Positions 22,931 through 34,140 of a stretch of 64,000 bases of DNA are shown here, in pieces (the first letter of the stretch is position 1; each line of letters opens with the position of its first letter). The notes below the pieces were generated by a model, which was not told the origin of the DNA, did no database searches, and worked only from the letters and a program-made list of their open reading frames with translations. Both the position numbers and the translations under genes were made by a program. This DNA is from Paragorgia papillata. Taxonomy: Eukaryota > Cnidaria > Anthozoa > Scleralcyonacea > Coralliidae. The stretch lies in contig JAWNZC010000108.1 in the NCBI GenBank assembly GCA_035771165.1, positions 186,001 through 250,000 on the forward strand, in the 5' to 3' direction.

Positions 22931-23161
22931 CTAGAGGTTCAGATCACACGACCGCTACCGCTACCGTAAATATAATTAAGCATGTCAAATATTGTTTTTA
23001 CGTTCAGTAATGGTCGCAGGTCTCAAACCTATAGTGCAAAAAGAAAGCGTTTTACGGTACTAGGATTAAAACCAACTACGACCACAGGACGAAAAAGCGA
23101 ACATTACACCAGCTTAATCACATTTACGGCAGCGGTAGTGGAAGTGTGATCTGAACCTCAC
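22931..23161. mobile_element. 231-bp MITE (AGGTTCAGATCACAC ends)
   Basis: TAGAGGTTCAGATCACACGA and TGTGATCTGAACCTCA are inverted, with sub-terminal CCGCTACCGCTACCGTAAAT mirrored by ATTTACGGCAGCGGTAG. Non-coding. Confidence 0.75.
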
Positions 23162-23480
23162 TATTGCTTTGTCACAGTATTGTAACAGCCCGTGATTTGA
23201 GTTTCCATGTCTGGTAATGTAAATAAAGAGAAACTGAACTTCGTTAGGCCAAAAAAGCCTGGAGGCAAACACGACTAGTGTATTACGAGAGTGCTCTATC
23301 GAAAACACAGGCTACGCAGCACAGTCTACTTTTTTACAAAGTGAAAAGGTGATAAACTGTTGAGATTAGTTTTGATAACACAATACAGACATTTCGAGCA
23401 AAGCCCTTTATCAGAATGTACCATGTGTAGGGTTCTTCGTTACCATGCAAAGTTTAAATAGTTAAAAATTTTAAATTATA

Positions 23481-23712
23481 CTACAGTCGTTTGCATTTAA
23501 GTGAAAACACCGCCCGTCAAAACATGTTCTTTGTCAACTCGTCAAACATAAAAGTTTTCATTGGAAACATATTAAGTTTCCCTTCGATACGTACATCAGT
23601 TTGTGCTCTTAGCCAATCACGTCTTGCCAATCCCATGGTGTCAATGTCAAAACGGTTAACTTTTGAACATGTTTTGATGGGTGGTGTTTCAACTTAGGTG
23701 CAAACGACAGTA
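23481..23712. mobile_element. 232-bp MITE (CTACAGTCGTTTGCA ends)
   Basis: CTACAGTCGTTTGCATTTAA and TTAGGTGCAAACGACAGTA are inverted, with inner GTCAAAACATGTTC mirrored by GAACATGTTTTGA. A diverged Penelope-like fragment (23285-23430) lies just left of it. Confidence 0.7.
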
Positions 23713-23840
23713 ATAATCCTAACTATCTGAAACAGTCTGGCATTCCATTCGCGGAGCTGGTTTCATTTTATGATTGACATAGTGACGAAAATATTGACAT
23801 TTTGGCAAACCTTTAAGTATCCCGTTTTCTAAAAATTTAT

Positions 23841-24185
23841 CACGCATCCCTTGTGCTTTTCACGTGTCCCTCGTGTTCTACACGTATCCCTCGTGTTCTA
23901 CACGTATCCCTCGTGTTCTACACGTCCCTCGTGTTCTACACGTATCCCTCGTGTTCTACACGCGTCCCTCGTGTTCTACAGGCGTTCCTCGTGCTCTTCA
24001 CGCGTCCGTCGTGCTCTTCACGTGTCCTTCGTTCTACACGCGTCCCTCGTGTTCTACACGCGTCCCTCGTGCTCTACACCCGTCCCTCGTGCCCTACACG
24101 CGTCCCTCGTGCTGTACACCCGTCCCTCGTGTTCTTCACGCGTCCCTCGTGTTTTTCACGCGTCCCTCGTGTTCAACACGTGTTT
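23841..24185. repeat. 20-bp minisatellite downstream of TBC1D25
   Basis: About 17 units follow CACGCGTCCCTCGTGTTCTA. Because 20 is not a multiple of 3, all three frames are open with different repeat peptides, which explains the three overlapping long frames here. It ends about 230 bp past the TBC1D25 stop codon. Confidence 0.95.
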
Positions 24186-24417
24186 TTTAACACTCTCTCT
24201 ACACCACTACAGCCAATATTAAATCAGGCATACCACCTTTTTTATTTTTACAGTACTATTAACAATACTTTAAGAAGGGCTTTCTTTAAATTTTTTATTA
24301 CTAAAATTTCGTTTTGGAATTAAGATTAAATGTAAAAACATGCTGTAGTAAGTCAGTGAATCTTTCCTGACGATGACATAGCATATGTGGTTACCTAGGT
24401 TACCTAGCACTAGTGAC

Positions 24418-27244
24418 CTAGCACTGTACTACTTGACTATCACTTTGGATGAACTCACATGAGCCATCATCAAACCACGAGTCATTCCGACGCTGGGTCC
24501 TTGTATCTTTTTGCAAAGGTACAAACTCATTGTTATCAACAACTTCACAATGACGAAGATATCTCGAATACAATTCTCTCGCTTTGTTCAATACTTTGTC
24601 AGGATCATGTTTGCGCACCAACTTATCAAATGAGGAAGCAAGAGAATTATAGTCTTGCTCTTGAAGCATCTGATCACGGTGGAGAATCAAAATTGCAAGA
24701 CAAAGAAATAATGAAAATGGGTTGCCATCTCCTAAATGATAGGGATCAGGTAAACTGACCAACTCTAACTTGCCATCAAAGTCATTAATATTCAGTGCCG
24801 AGCACTCATCTTCATCTTCATAATCTTCTTCATTATTGGAGATGATGAGTGATTGATAGGAGTATGGTAATGAGGTGTAGCCTTCAGAACGAAGGACAGC
24901 AGTTGAGTTATCACATCTTTGGCTGACCGTGTTAAATGTAGGACCACCCGAGGTCTGGGGTGCGTCATTGGGAGGTGGTGGTAACAGAGAACTCCAAATG
25001 ACTTCCATGACACGTAATGTGTCATCAAATTGGAATTCTCTCTTCAGATCCAATACGAGCCAGCGATAACAGAAGAACATGTCATCAGCTTCAACGTTGA
25101 CCAAATACTTGTACAACACTGGGTCCATTTTCTGCACAAGCAACGATAAGTGATCAAACTTCAAAGACATTGCTTTACCATCGGGTAAAAAATGTCCTTT
25201 GCAACGATTCATCAAGGCAGAGAAACAAGTAAATGTGATGGCCTCATCATCCATGACAACCATTAAAGGCGCAGCTAGATCACTCATACCTTGTGCATAC
25301 GACACATCTGGGTTCAGTACCGCGTATGTCACCAGCACGTTAAACAATGAAATGAGGTGGGCATGTTCATCTGGTACGTCGTAATATGGGTATGTTCGAT
25401 CCGTTCTTCTAACATCTTTCCAGACCATATCTCGAAGTGATTCTGTCTTTGCAAGCTCTTCAGGTCTTTGCCATAAGCTTCTTATATGCCAGTACACTTT
25501 TGATTTCATCATCAAATACTGATCTCGTTCCATTTCTGTTAAATCTGGTGGAAAAACATTGAGAAGGTGCTTCCAAATCTGTTTACGCAAATGCTGTTCC
25601 ACTCCCCAGTTGAATACGATTACCCACAATTCCTGTGGGTTCAATACATGTCCTTCATAGTCCAAGTGTGCTGACCAATCTGCTTCTCCAAGTGGAGTTT
25701 TGCGACTCATGTCAATGAAAGCACTTGTGATCTGATATAATGTATTGCCAACGCGTTTTCTCAGTGCTGAGGCACTGGGGATTGCCAACCTTGAACCAAA
25801 TGCTCGAATGTCTTTAATCTCCGGGATATCACATCCGTCGAGTACTATCCATTCCTCAGGATCATTAGCAAGTTCATCTATAAGAAAATGGTCAAAACAA
25901 GTTGAGCAATAAGCCAGTTGAGTGGCAAAGATTAAACTACATGTTCTTACCCCCAGTGACACGGACATTAAGTTTAAGGAAAGGAGAATGAAGAGAGGCA
26001 AATACTGCTTCATGTAGATCCTTGTCTGATGTAATACTGAGACATGTACCATCTTTACCAGCTTGTGGTAGTCTGTATGATACCTTCAAATGCCTGTATG
26101 GGTGACAAAAAACAAAAATTTATATCAATCAGACATATCATGTCACTTATCACAAAATGGGAGACCCCTCCCCCTAGTATGAATAGGGAAAACAGGTCTG
26201 TATGTTGGTCATAAGGCCACTCCAAATTAGACTTCAGTTTCCTGTCCACCCCTTCCTGAGAATTGCACATTGGTAGATTGGTCAATAACAAATCATGTGG
26301 CCCCTTCCCTTCTAGGAGACACGGGCGGTGGACGGGAAAATAAAGTCTAATTTGGAGTGGCCTAAGGGTTCTATCGATACGATTAGATCAGCTTTCTCTG
26401 TTCAATTTTACCACAACATCATTCCTTAGTTAACCGCCCCACAATGAACAACATACAAACACAGTTTATTTTGAGACAATTGAAAGTAATATTGCCTCAA
26501 AGGTGTGACTTCCTGTTTTCAATACATTGGTAATGAAGATTGTATATTTTAATATTTAATAAAATATTATTTCCAGTTTAACATAGCAATCACTATAAAT
26601 GATACAGTACACAATAATCATATGTTTCTTAATATTTTCCAACGCCTATAATAATTAATCATGTTAGGAAAGTCAAAGTAGAAATGTCAATTTCCATAAT
26701 TAACTGCGCAGAGAAAATTGTTCTTGTTGTGTAAACAAAAAAACCCCACTTTTTTAAGCCTATAGGGAATATATTAAAAGTTACCATTTTTCTGTGTCTA
26801 GAAGTCGCATGATCTTTGGCAGTTTACAAATACAAGACGATATATATGAATTGATATTCCTAAAATATAAACTTACCTTCGACTTTGGAAGGCACGCTGT
26901 AAGAGTTTGTACAAATCTATAAAAGTTGTGATATTTGGATCAAAAGCAAAACGACGAATATCTCGTAGTCCACCGTTTGAATCGTCTTCCAACTGGAGAA
27001 GAAGAAGAAATCAACAATCGATAAGATCATTTATTCCTAAATACAACTTATCACTAAGCCAAAACAAATTAACTTAAAATTTAATAATATTAATGCAAGA
27101 TCAAATGGACACGTAGCTTGCACGACAGGTAGACTAGAGGTAGTATTGACAAGTTTTCAAAGCAAATAAAAAAACCCCTAAAATTCTAGCTTTACTTACA
27201 GTAACCTTGACTCTGATCGCCTCGATCCCATTTAAAGTGTTCAT
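24418..27244 (-). CDS. TBC1D25: TBC1 domain family member 25, Rab GTPase-activating protein
   Basis: Complete 587-residue gene with four coding exons: 27244-27200, 26992-26877, 26093-25951 and 25877-24418. All are GT-AG, with phases 0, 2 and 1 matching. It starts MNTLNGIEAIRVKVT. Residues 1 to about 101 form the N-terminal ubiquitin/PB1-like region (SLLSDWD in mammals is SITSDKD here). The TBC domain carries the arginine finger in KDVRRTDR (about R259) and the glutamine finger in SYAQGMSDL (about Q297), so catalysis should be intact. Further family signatures are EADDMFFCYRWLVLDLKREF and GNPFSLFLCLAIL. An acidic insert separates the two halves, as in vertebrates. In mammals it acts on Rab33B and regulates autophagosome maturation. 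It is divergently paired with NPRL2. Confidence 0.95.
26212..26366. mobile_element. MITE in TBC1D25 intron 3
   Basis: AAGGCCACTCCAAATTAGAC and GTCTAATTTGGAGTGGCCTAA are inverted ends, with inner CTGTCCACC mirrored by GGTGGACGG. About 154 bp, within the intron 26876-26094. Confidence 0.8.
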
Positions 27245-27536
27245 TTCTCGCAGCTATTTAAGAAATCATCATCCCATTTTGAATAGTAAAAACATCACTC
27301 CTCTCAGCAAATTGCCAAATTCATTTAATTAGCGTGGAGTTCTCGAATCTCGCGTGGCGTCCTCGAATTACTCGCGTGGAGTTTCTCAAACCCCTCGCGT
27401 GGCGTTCCCGAATATCGCGTGGGATTTCTTGAACCCCTCGCGTGGGGTTTCTCGAATCTCGCGTGGGCCTCCCGAAACCCTGCGTGGAGTTTCTCAAATA
27501 AGTCTGAGCCCGTGATACTTTAGTACGTTATTCAAA
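27245..27536. promoter_or_regulatory. Bidirectional promoter TBC1D25/NPRL2 with a 21-bp-class minisatellite
   Basis: Only 292 bp separate the two start codons. Within it, 27334-27500 consists of about eight diverged units around TCGCGTGGAGTTTCTCGAA. It is CpG-rich, unlike its AT-rich surroundings. The direction-neutral placement makes it a candidate shared control array. Transcription starts are not visible from sequence. Confidence 0.7.
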
Positions 27537-30500
27537 ATGGTGGCCAACTTGAAGGGAATTATGTTTTGTGAGTTTGATCCAGTTGCAGGTCCTAAGATTG
27601 CTTATCAGGTAAAAATATGGCAGTTTCTTGTAGTTTAAAATTATGTCAACATTTTAATTGAACTGTTGGGATGATTTATTGCTGCATTGCCTTAATAGCT
27701 CTGGCACAGATGGCCTATAAACCGGAAGTTCGTAAAGAGACATTATTTTAATATTGATATTATTTTTTTTTCATTATATTTGAAGTTACCTATGACAGCT
27801 TTAATTGCTTATGTTAAGAATACTACTATTTGGGGACAGCTGAGGAAGAAAATAATTGAATTGTAGTTTTTAGTCCATTCACTTGCAGACAATAAAAGTA
27901 CACATTTTTGTACAAATAAATCAATAATTTTTTGATATATTGAAATAACCTCACCATTCTAATAAAACAACTAAAAAATAATTCTGAAGTTAGTATGATA
28001 TAATAATTCTATATGACATAATTATGTCAGATTTTGTTACCATGGCAACATACATATTCAGACACTTTAATAAGATTGTAATAATTATTAACAAATATTA
28101 AAATATTTTTTATTAAATTATAGGTTCCTGAAGACTTTATTTCTAAAGAATCATTTGATTGTGTTGCTGTATATATAATAACCAAGCCTGAATTACAGAG
28201 CATGCTCATCACTGTGTAAGGAAAACTACTTACAGTATTATTTAATTGGTGTTTTATTAATAATTATATTAATATTTATAACATAGCTTTGATATAGCAA
28301 TGTTTTTGATTGGCTGTCGTGTGTGCTCCATAACTCGATGGAGCACAGCAAAAAAGTGCGGGGAAAATTTTTTTGGTTGGATTTTAGTGAACAAAAAAGA
28401 CTTGGCTATAAAAGTAGAAAAACACAACAACCAAAATGATTCGCCGGCTTGTGAAAGGATTTAATGCTATGTTATAAAAGAAATGGCTCATGGTTTAGTG
28501 CACTCCATCAAGTTATGGATGCACTTGGGAAATTGGGAGAGCAACCAAAAATCTAGAGTTGGTCTCGGCTATGCTTTGACCAACTCTTATGATTTTTTCG
28601 TGCTCTCCCAATTTCCTGCGTGCATCCATAACTCGATGGAACACGCTAAACCATGAGCCATTTCTTAATTAATCCATTTAACCCATTGCTCCCTGAGGTT
28701 GGCAAAAATGGCCCCTTTAATATTTTACTCTGTCTATAACACCAGAATATTTTACTATGTCTAATGCCAGACAATTTTACTCGTCCAAGTCACAGCCCTC
28801 AGACAGCCTAGGCAGCAATGGTCGAGGACTTTGCTTTTGTGGGAAAACTGTATTTTTTACTTTAATAGTTAATACTAGACTTTTTTACTCAAACCTCAGA
28901 CAATTTTACTCATCAAGGGCACTGGATAATTTAATAAAAATATTAAAGTGATTTAATCATTTTGTTTATACATGTATTTTAATTCTTTTTATTTGTCATT
29001 ATATTAATTGCAGCAATGCCTTTTCTTCCAAGTTTATTGGTTGTCCAATTTGTATTGAAAATGCCAAATACTCGCGTAATGCTCTTCTCTTTAATGTCTG
29101 CTTTGTGTGTGATGAGTCAGTTGATGTCCACTGTTATAAAGCTGTAGTTAAGAAATTGGCAGCTTACTTAACATCACTTGAGGTAAGATGACTGGATGAT
29201 GATACTTGGTTAATTTTATTGAATGTAAAAAAATCTGTTCATTGTACTGATTTAAAATTTTGATTTACAGTCAAAATAGAAATACCTTCCCACTTCTTCT
29301 TCTGTAGTTTGTTGCATATTACTGTATTTCTGTAGCTGCTACCAAAGCCTGAGAACATTTTGTTGAAAACTGTATATAAATAGTATAATTTAGCTTTAAA
29401 TGGCATTTAATCATAATACAATGGATGTTTATCCCAAATTGATACCAACAGATGAATATACATCAAGAATTGGTGATTTTTATCACTAGACTTTCCTCAT
29501 GCTTCAGTAGCGGCTACAGAAATACAGTTAGTAATACACAACCAACTACAGAAGCGGAAGTGGGATTAAGGTATTTCCATTTTGACTGTAATCAAATATA
29601 CGTTTCTCTTCTTTAGCTTGAAAATGGGTTCCTTTCTGAGGAATCGAGCAAAGAAAGCTTGCCTAATATTCTGGATACTATTTTGAAGGAGCTGAACGAA
29701 GGAAGGAAATGCACTATTCCTATAAGTAAATATCTTCAGCATCTTTTCAATAGGTGTATTTTATTGCATCTGTACTCTGTAGAGTGTAGACAAAAAAAAC
29801 CTCAATTGAATTAAATTTCAGATGAAGCTAACACAATTTATCTGAACTTGGCTACAACCAAAGATGATTGTCCAGAAGTCTTGGACCACCATGTTCCAAT
29901 ATTTCTCTGGGAAAGATCTTTGATCAATGCTGCACAGTGGGATATTACAACACATCAAGTAAGATACTCTTCCTTCCTTCCTTCCTTCCTTCCTTCCTTC
30001 CTTCCTTCCTTCCTTCCTTCCTTCCTTCCTTCCTTCCTTCCTTCCTTTCCTCCTTCCTTCCTTCCTTCCCTTCCTTCCTTCCTTCCCTCCCTTCCTTCCT
30101 TCCTTCCCTCCCTTCCTTCCTTCCTTCCCTCCCTTCCTTTGTGATTAAGTTTGTGTATGGAATATTTTTCAGGTCCTACCTTATATTGATGGTTTTAAGC
30201 ACATTCAAAAAATTGCTGCTCAAGCTGACGTTGATTTGAACTTAGTCAGGATTTGCATTCAAAATATGGTGTAAGTCCATTTACTGAGATTTAATTTACA
30301 CACAACCAGATACATAATTGTTATAGCATTGAAGTCAAATGACTTGCTCCCGTTTGTTTTTCTAAATTCTAAAACTAATCCATGATATTCTGTATTTCAG
30401 CCACTTTCAAGTTGTCACTTTAATTTCAATATTCCAAGTAAGTCTTTTTTAAAATAAAAAATGTAAGCATGCACCAGACAAAATCCCGCGAGACAAAGAC

Positions 30501-32634
30501 TAAAATGGGTGAAGTTTCATAGAAGTCCAGAAATGACCGTCAGACTGTTTTAAAAACGAATTTAAAAAAAACGTGAGGAAATTTAGAGAAAATTTAAAAC
30601 ATGAGCAGCAGTGTTTTATCAGATCTATAGACACCGCACAAGGCGATAGTCGAGTGTTTTAGATCTGATAAAACACGTACTGCGAATGTTTTGAATAGCT
30701 TCAAAAACGACTCATTTGGTAAGTTCATTGGCGTAGTAATTTTAAAAAAATAACGTTGTCTAAGCCGAGAAAATCAAAGCTAAAGTTTATGTAAACCAGG
30801 TGGATATTTTATCAGATATAAAACCACGGACATGGTACTGATTTCTTTTGTGTTTTCCTCATGAATTATTAATGAGTTTTTGAAGTACTATTTCAAAAAC
30901 GAGTTCAAGTGTTTGATCACGGTATCAAAACACGAGAAAGCTAATGAATCTCGAGGGGCGAAGCCCCGAGAGATTCATAGCTTTCGAGTGTTTTGATACT
31001 GTTATCAAACACGCAGAACGAGTTTTTGAAATGGCTTCTCAAATGAAAGACAATGAACCAATGAGCCACCGTTGTGGGACTTGTGGATGTTTTGTGATAC
31101 AATTTTACTCAATCGTATCGTGTTTCCTGTTTAATTAACATAAATGAAACTCTAGTGTTTGATAAAGAAACAGATCAAACACTAGTGTTTGATGCAGTGC
31201 TTTACCGGTGTTTCACAGCCCATTCACGTGACGGAATGGAGCTGTCTGATTGAGTAAAATTCTCATGAATTATTAATGAATTTGAGAAGATACTGTTCAA
31301 TGTTCAGCCAATAGAACTTTAAAAATTACTAACTGGAATACAAGAACTATGGGTTTTAAACTAAGTACAAGCACAAGTTTTTAAAATATTGTTACTATTG
31401 ATTCATAGTAACGGACAATTATATTATTATTTTAAAACAATAGCTTGTTTATTAGATTTTATTTTTTACTTTGTTTAGTATTCAAATGTTTACATCCCTA
31501 CTCCTAAAATCAACAAACTTTCCCAAGACAAACAACTTCAAGATGAATGTATCAACTATGTGGCCAGAAAGTGTGAGTATTCATGGCTATCATCATCTCA
31601 ACATGTATTCAGTCTTTTTGCAACATGTATTCAGTCTTTTTTGTCAACACGAAACCTTTAAATACGATTGTGAACATTTACATGTAATGGTTTTGATGGA
31701 TCTACTACGGACCTACGGTATGTTGTTGTTACTGTTAATTAAACAATATTCTACATATTTATTTGTCTTTCCTAGTTCGTCGTCCTCCGTTATTTCGCGA
31801 TGTATTTCAACTCTATTGTGGGTTCAGTGCTGGGGCAACGGTTCGTGATTTGTGTTCACGATATAATCCATCATTCCTGCGAATAGACGAACGGTAAACC
31901 GTCCCTTTTTTCCTTCCTTCCTTCCTTCCTTCCTTCCTTCCTTCCTTCCTTCCTTCCTTCCTTCCTTCCTTCCTTCCTTCCTTCCTTCCTTCCTTCCTTC
32001 CTTCCTTCCTTCCTTCCTTCCTTCCTTCCTTCCTTCCTTCCTTCCTTCCTTCCTTCCTTCCTTCCTTCCTTCCTTCCTTCCCTCCTTCCTTCCTTCCTTC
32101 CTTTCCTTCCTTCCTTCCTTCCTTCCTTCCTTCCTTCCTTCCTTCCTTCCTTCCTTCCTTCCTTCCTTCCTTCCTTCCTTCCTTCCTTCCTTCCTTCCTT
32201 CCTTCCTTCCTTCGTTCGTTCCTTTCCTTCCTCCCTCCCTCCCTTCCTCCCTCCCATACCAAGCTGTTATTTTATTATTTTGATAGATGCCTCATTCAGT
32301 TTGGTTTGATGAAAGGCTTTATTCGCCGCTTACACAAATTTCCAGTTGTCCTTCAGCCAGAAAGCTTGCAACCATCAACCAGAAAACGACTGGGAAGGTA
32401 AACATCAACTGTCTCAATACCGTCTTTCATTAATGGTAATGAAAGACGGTATTTTTTTCTATTTAAAGAGAGTTCTTTCTTGTGAATCGCATATTCAGTT
32501 TCGCATATTTCTTTCCCAGGTGGTTAAACGGAAGCCACAATTACGATGAAATTTGTACAAAAATTGGAATGAGTCATCAAAATCTGGACGATATCATCGA
32601 AAATGAACCTCATATTGTCGTCATTTCCAAATAA
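27537..32634 (+). CDS. NPRL2: GATOR1 complex subunit NPRL2
   Basis: Complete gene, 383 residues in 11 exons: 27537-27608, 28124-28215, 29014-29182, 29617-29725, 29822-29958, 30173-30270, 30401-30437, 31479-31572, 31776-31893, 32287-32397 and 32520-32634. All introns are GT-AG and the summed phase is exact. Landmarks: [98 protein letters not shown] and [13 protein letters not shown]. The length is nearly that of the human protein. NPRL2 with NPRL3 and DEPDC5 forms GATOR1, the GAP for RagA/B at the lysosome that restrains mTORC1. The stop TAA overlaps an AATAAA signal. Introns 5 and 9 hold long (TTCC)n tracts. Confidence 0.97.
28290..28670. repeat. Foldback element in NPRL2 intron 2
   Basis: AAGAAATGGCTCATGGTTTA (28479 on) is mirrored by TAAACCATGAGCCATTTCTT (ending 28667), with inner TTGGGAGAGCA/TGCTCTCCCAA-type arms and a 12-bp spacer (TCGGCTATGCTT). 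A related half (CTCCATAACTCGATGGAGCAC) lies at 28330. Confidence 0.75.
28678..28940. mobile_element. TTAACCC...GGTTAA short MITE family (cluster in NPRL2 intron 2)
   Basis: This family has the ends TTAACCCATTGCTGCCTGAG and CTAGGCAGCAATTGGTTAA and the interior TTTTACTCTGTCTAAYGCCAGACAATTTTACTC. Members: here, 38935-39065 (SSR4 intron 1), 41209-41329 (UTP23 intron 2), 58373-58492, and two in tandem at 62608-62725 and 62734-62834 (mL42-like intron 5). All copies lie in or near genes in the right half of the window. The TTAA ends suggest a TTAA-targeting transposon source. Confidence 0.65.
29968..30140. repeat. (TTCC)n in NPRL2 intron 5
   Basis: TTCC repeats begin about 10 bp after the exon 5 donor site, with CCCTCCC variants in the second half. 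They occupy most of the 214-bp intron. The pyrimidine strand is the sense strand, so it may extend the polypyrimidine tract. Confidence 0.95.
30480..31270. repeat. Foldback repeats in NPRL2 intron 7
   Basis: Several inverted units occur: GTGTTTTATCAGATCT against AGATCTGATAAAACAC (30612-30680); GAAAGCTAATGAATCTCGAG against GAGAGATTCATAGCTTTCGA around GGGGCGAAGCCCC (30930-30990); and CTAGTGTTTGAT copies (31150-31195). The word CTCATGAATTATTAATGAGTTT recurs here twice and at 8065. No coding content beyond the exons is seen. Confidence 0.65.
31908..32256. repeat. (TTCC)n in NPRL2 intron 9
   Basis: This is the longest nearly pure TTCC tract in the window (about 310 bp), ending in TTCG and CCTCCC variants, and it fills the 393-bp intron. 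The long Lys/Glu/Gly frames on the minus strand are repeat artefacts. Confidence 0.97.
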
Positions 32635-32705
32635 ATATTGAAGCAATATTTCAAATGTTTGCCAGTCACGTGATGCAAGCTCTGGAGATAAGTGGGTCGT
32701 TTAAA

Positions 32706-33108
32706 ATGACGTCACAAGATGAGATACTCGACCCTTTATATTCTTCACGCCGTACAATCTCAGCTCAAGGTATGCTTGTTGTTTAAAGAATAATTGAAAT
32801 AAGATTGTTTTAGAACTGGGTTTGCGCTGGATCTAACGTGAACTCCTATTGGTTGATTTATGGTCACGTGGCATTAGATAAATTCAGATGTACCTCGCGC
32901 AGTAATGCAATTAAAAGACCCTGGGTACGAGGTTGTACAATTACATCATCGTCTTGGCGGGGAGACATCGAGATTGTCGAGAGTAACTGTTCATCCTCGG
33001 TCCCAAGCCCTCCTTGATTTCACGTTTACCGAGGAGGCCCCGGGAACGAGTACCTGTTCCGATGAAGACTATAGTGTCAAAACGTTTAAAAATGTTCAAA
33101 AACGTTAG
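32706..33108 (+). CDS. Small two-exon gene of unknown function, 94 residues
   Basis: Exons 32706-32769 and 32888-33108 join by GTATGC/TTCAG in phase and give a 94-residue protein starting MTSQDEILDPLYSSRR and containing RAVMQLKDPGYEVVQLHHRL and HPRSQALLDFTFTEE. The frame is uninterrupted and has mixed, non-repetitive composition, which supports a real gene. An in-frame upstream ATG (32656) is possible. I chose 32706 because it follows AAA and begins the well-formed exon. The exon starts 72 bp after the NPRL2 stop, with a CRE-like TGACGTCA at the start codon. No signal peptide or membrane segment is seen. I do not recognise the family. Confidence 0.55.
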
Positions 33109-33318
33109 CACAAAGGAAGTAATTTATTTTCTCAGTTTTCATTTAAATTATTTAAGAAAATAACTTTAAGAATATCTTGTTCAACATTATCAACACTACA
33201 CTACACTAAGTACTTATGTAAAATATACAAAGAAAAATGTTTACGGGGGGGTTTGTTTATGCGATAGAAGAAAGGAGCTTGATTCAAGCATACAAGAGTG
33301 TTCTACGAGTCCGTGACG

Positions 33319-33897
33319 TCACAGTAGTGTACAGCAACCTCGTTGTCGTTTACGCCGTGCCAACGCGGCCCTTATAGCTGATTCAAAAACTTCTTGTACA
33401 CCATCACGCTTCAGAGCTGAACATTCTAAAAAATCAGCAGCTCCAGTGTCACTTGCGATCTTGTTTCCTTGAGCGACTGTGACTGGAGACTCACCTGACT
33501 CGGCCAAATCCTTTATGACATTCTCGTCCTCTCGAAGATCCTTTTTTAATGCGACCAGCACAACAGGAACTCTGGGACAGAATTGCTCTACTTCCGGGAA
33601 CCATCTTTCTCTGACGTTATCATAACTATTGGGCGAATCAACGGAGTAGCAAACCAAGATGACGTCACTTCCGGGGTAAGACAATGGCCGAAGACGGTCG
33701 TAGTCCTCTTGACCAGCGGTATCGTACAGTTCAAGTTCAATCTCTTTATTGTCGATCTCGAGTTCTTTGACGTAATTTTCAAAAACTGTTGGTACATAAT
33801 CTGGCGGGAATTCATCATTTCTAAACACCATAAGTAAACACGTTTTTCCGCAGGCACCATCACCAACTATCACAAGCTTTAGTTTCACGTACGACAT
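33319..33897 (-). CDS. Rho-family small GTPase, atypical in two guanine-binding motifs
   Basis: One coding exon, 192 residues. The start at 33897 ([19 protein letters not shown]) follows an acceptor TTTCTAG at 33905, so an upstream untranslated exon is likely. The longer frame to 33954 is intronic. Motifs: G1 GDGACGKT; switch [12 protein letters not shown]3 [17 protein letters not shown] (Gln kept, so GTP hydrolysis looks possible); Rho insert region; C-terminal basic stretch and CAAX box CTLL, a geranylgeranylation signal. The G4 motif reads ALKKD where RhoA has GNKKD, and G5 reads CSALK where RhoA has CSAKT, so the Asn and Lys that contact guanine are both Leu. It is otherwise closest to Rho rather than Rac or Cdc42. 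Rho GTPases control actin at membranes. Confidence 0.88.
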   Translation of the reverse strand: MSYVKLKLVIVGDGACGKTCLLMVFRNDEFPPDYVPTVFENYVKELEIDNKEIELELYDTAGQEDYDRLRPLSYPGSDVILVCYSVDSPNSYDNVRERWFPEVEQFCPRVPVVLVALKKDLREDENVIKDLAESGESPVTVAQGNKIASDTGAADFLECSALKRDGVQEVFESAIRAALARRKRQRGCCTLL

Positions 33898-33984
33898 TCT
33901 GACGCCTAGAAAATAAATAGTTCCACGTTTGAAAAATAAACTGTTTACATGCAATGACTCTATGGCTGGGAATAACTACGGTAA

Positions 33985-34140
33985 GCCTTCGTCCAGCACG
34001 CTAACAGCAGCCCACTTTTCCCAGCACGCTAACGCCACTTCTCCCAGCACGCTAACACCACACGCCATACGCTAACAATACACGCAACTTCACGCAGCAC
34101 AGCCCACGCAACTTCACCCAGCACGCAGCATTATATATTG
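33985..34140. repeat. Degenerate CAGCACGCTAACRCCAC repeat upstream of the Rho gene
   Basis: Units around CAGCACGCTAACGCCACTTC and ACGCAACTTCACCCAGCACG are repeated with drift. It lies 90-240 bp upstream of the Rho start codon, in the 5' intron or promoter. Confidence 0.7.

Larger units (their letters stand above)
17090..24417. other. 7.3-kb gene-free repeat patchwork
   Basis: I found no coding exons with credible splice sites. The stretch is made of foldback elements, SINE and Penelope-like fragments and a minisatellite, listed separately. Unassigned AT-rich sequence lies at 17680-18090 and 21700-22450. Confidence 0.6.

Noticed and set aside
23851..24323. Three overlapping frames of CSTRVPRVLHASLVFYT-like repeats
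   Set aside because: A 20-bp minisatellite without stop codons is open in all frames. There is no start context, splice site or domain.
25878..26052. Hydrophobic N-terminus of the 544-codon TBC frame
   Set aside because: It is out-of-frame translation of exon 3 plus intron. Splicing 25951 to 25877 gives a conserved TBC1D25 N-terminus instead.
33898..33954. Upstream start of the Rho GTPase ([11 protein letters not shown]...)
   Set aside because: The acceptor TTTCTAG lies between this ATG and the conserved start, and Rho proteins begin a few residues before KLVIVGDG. The upstream part is most likely intron.
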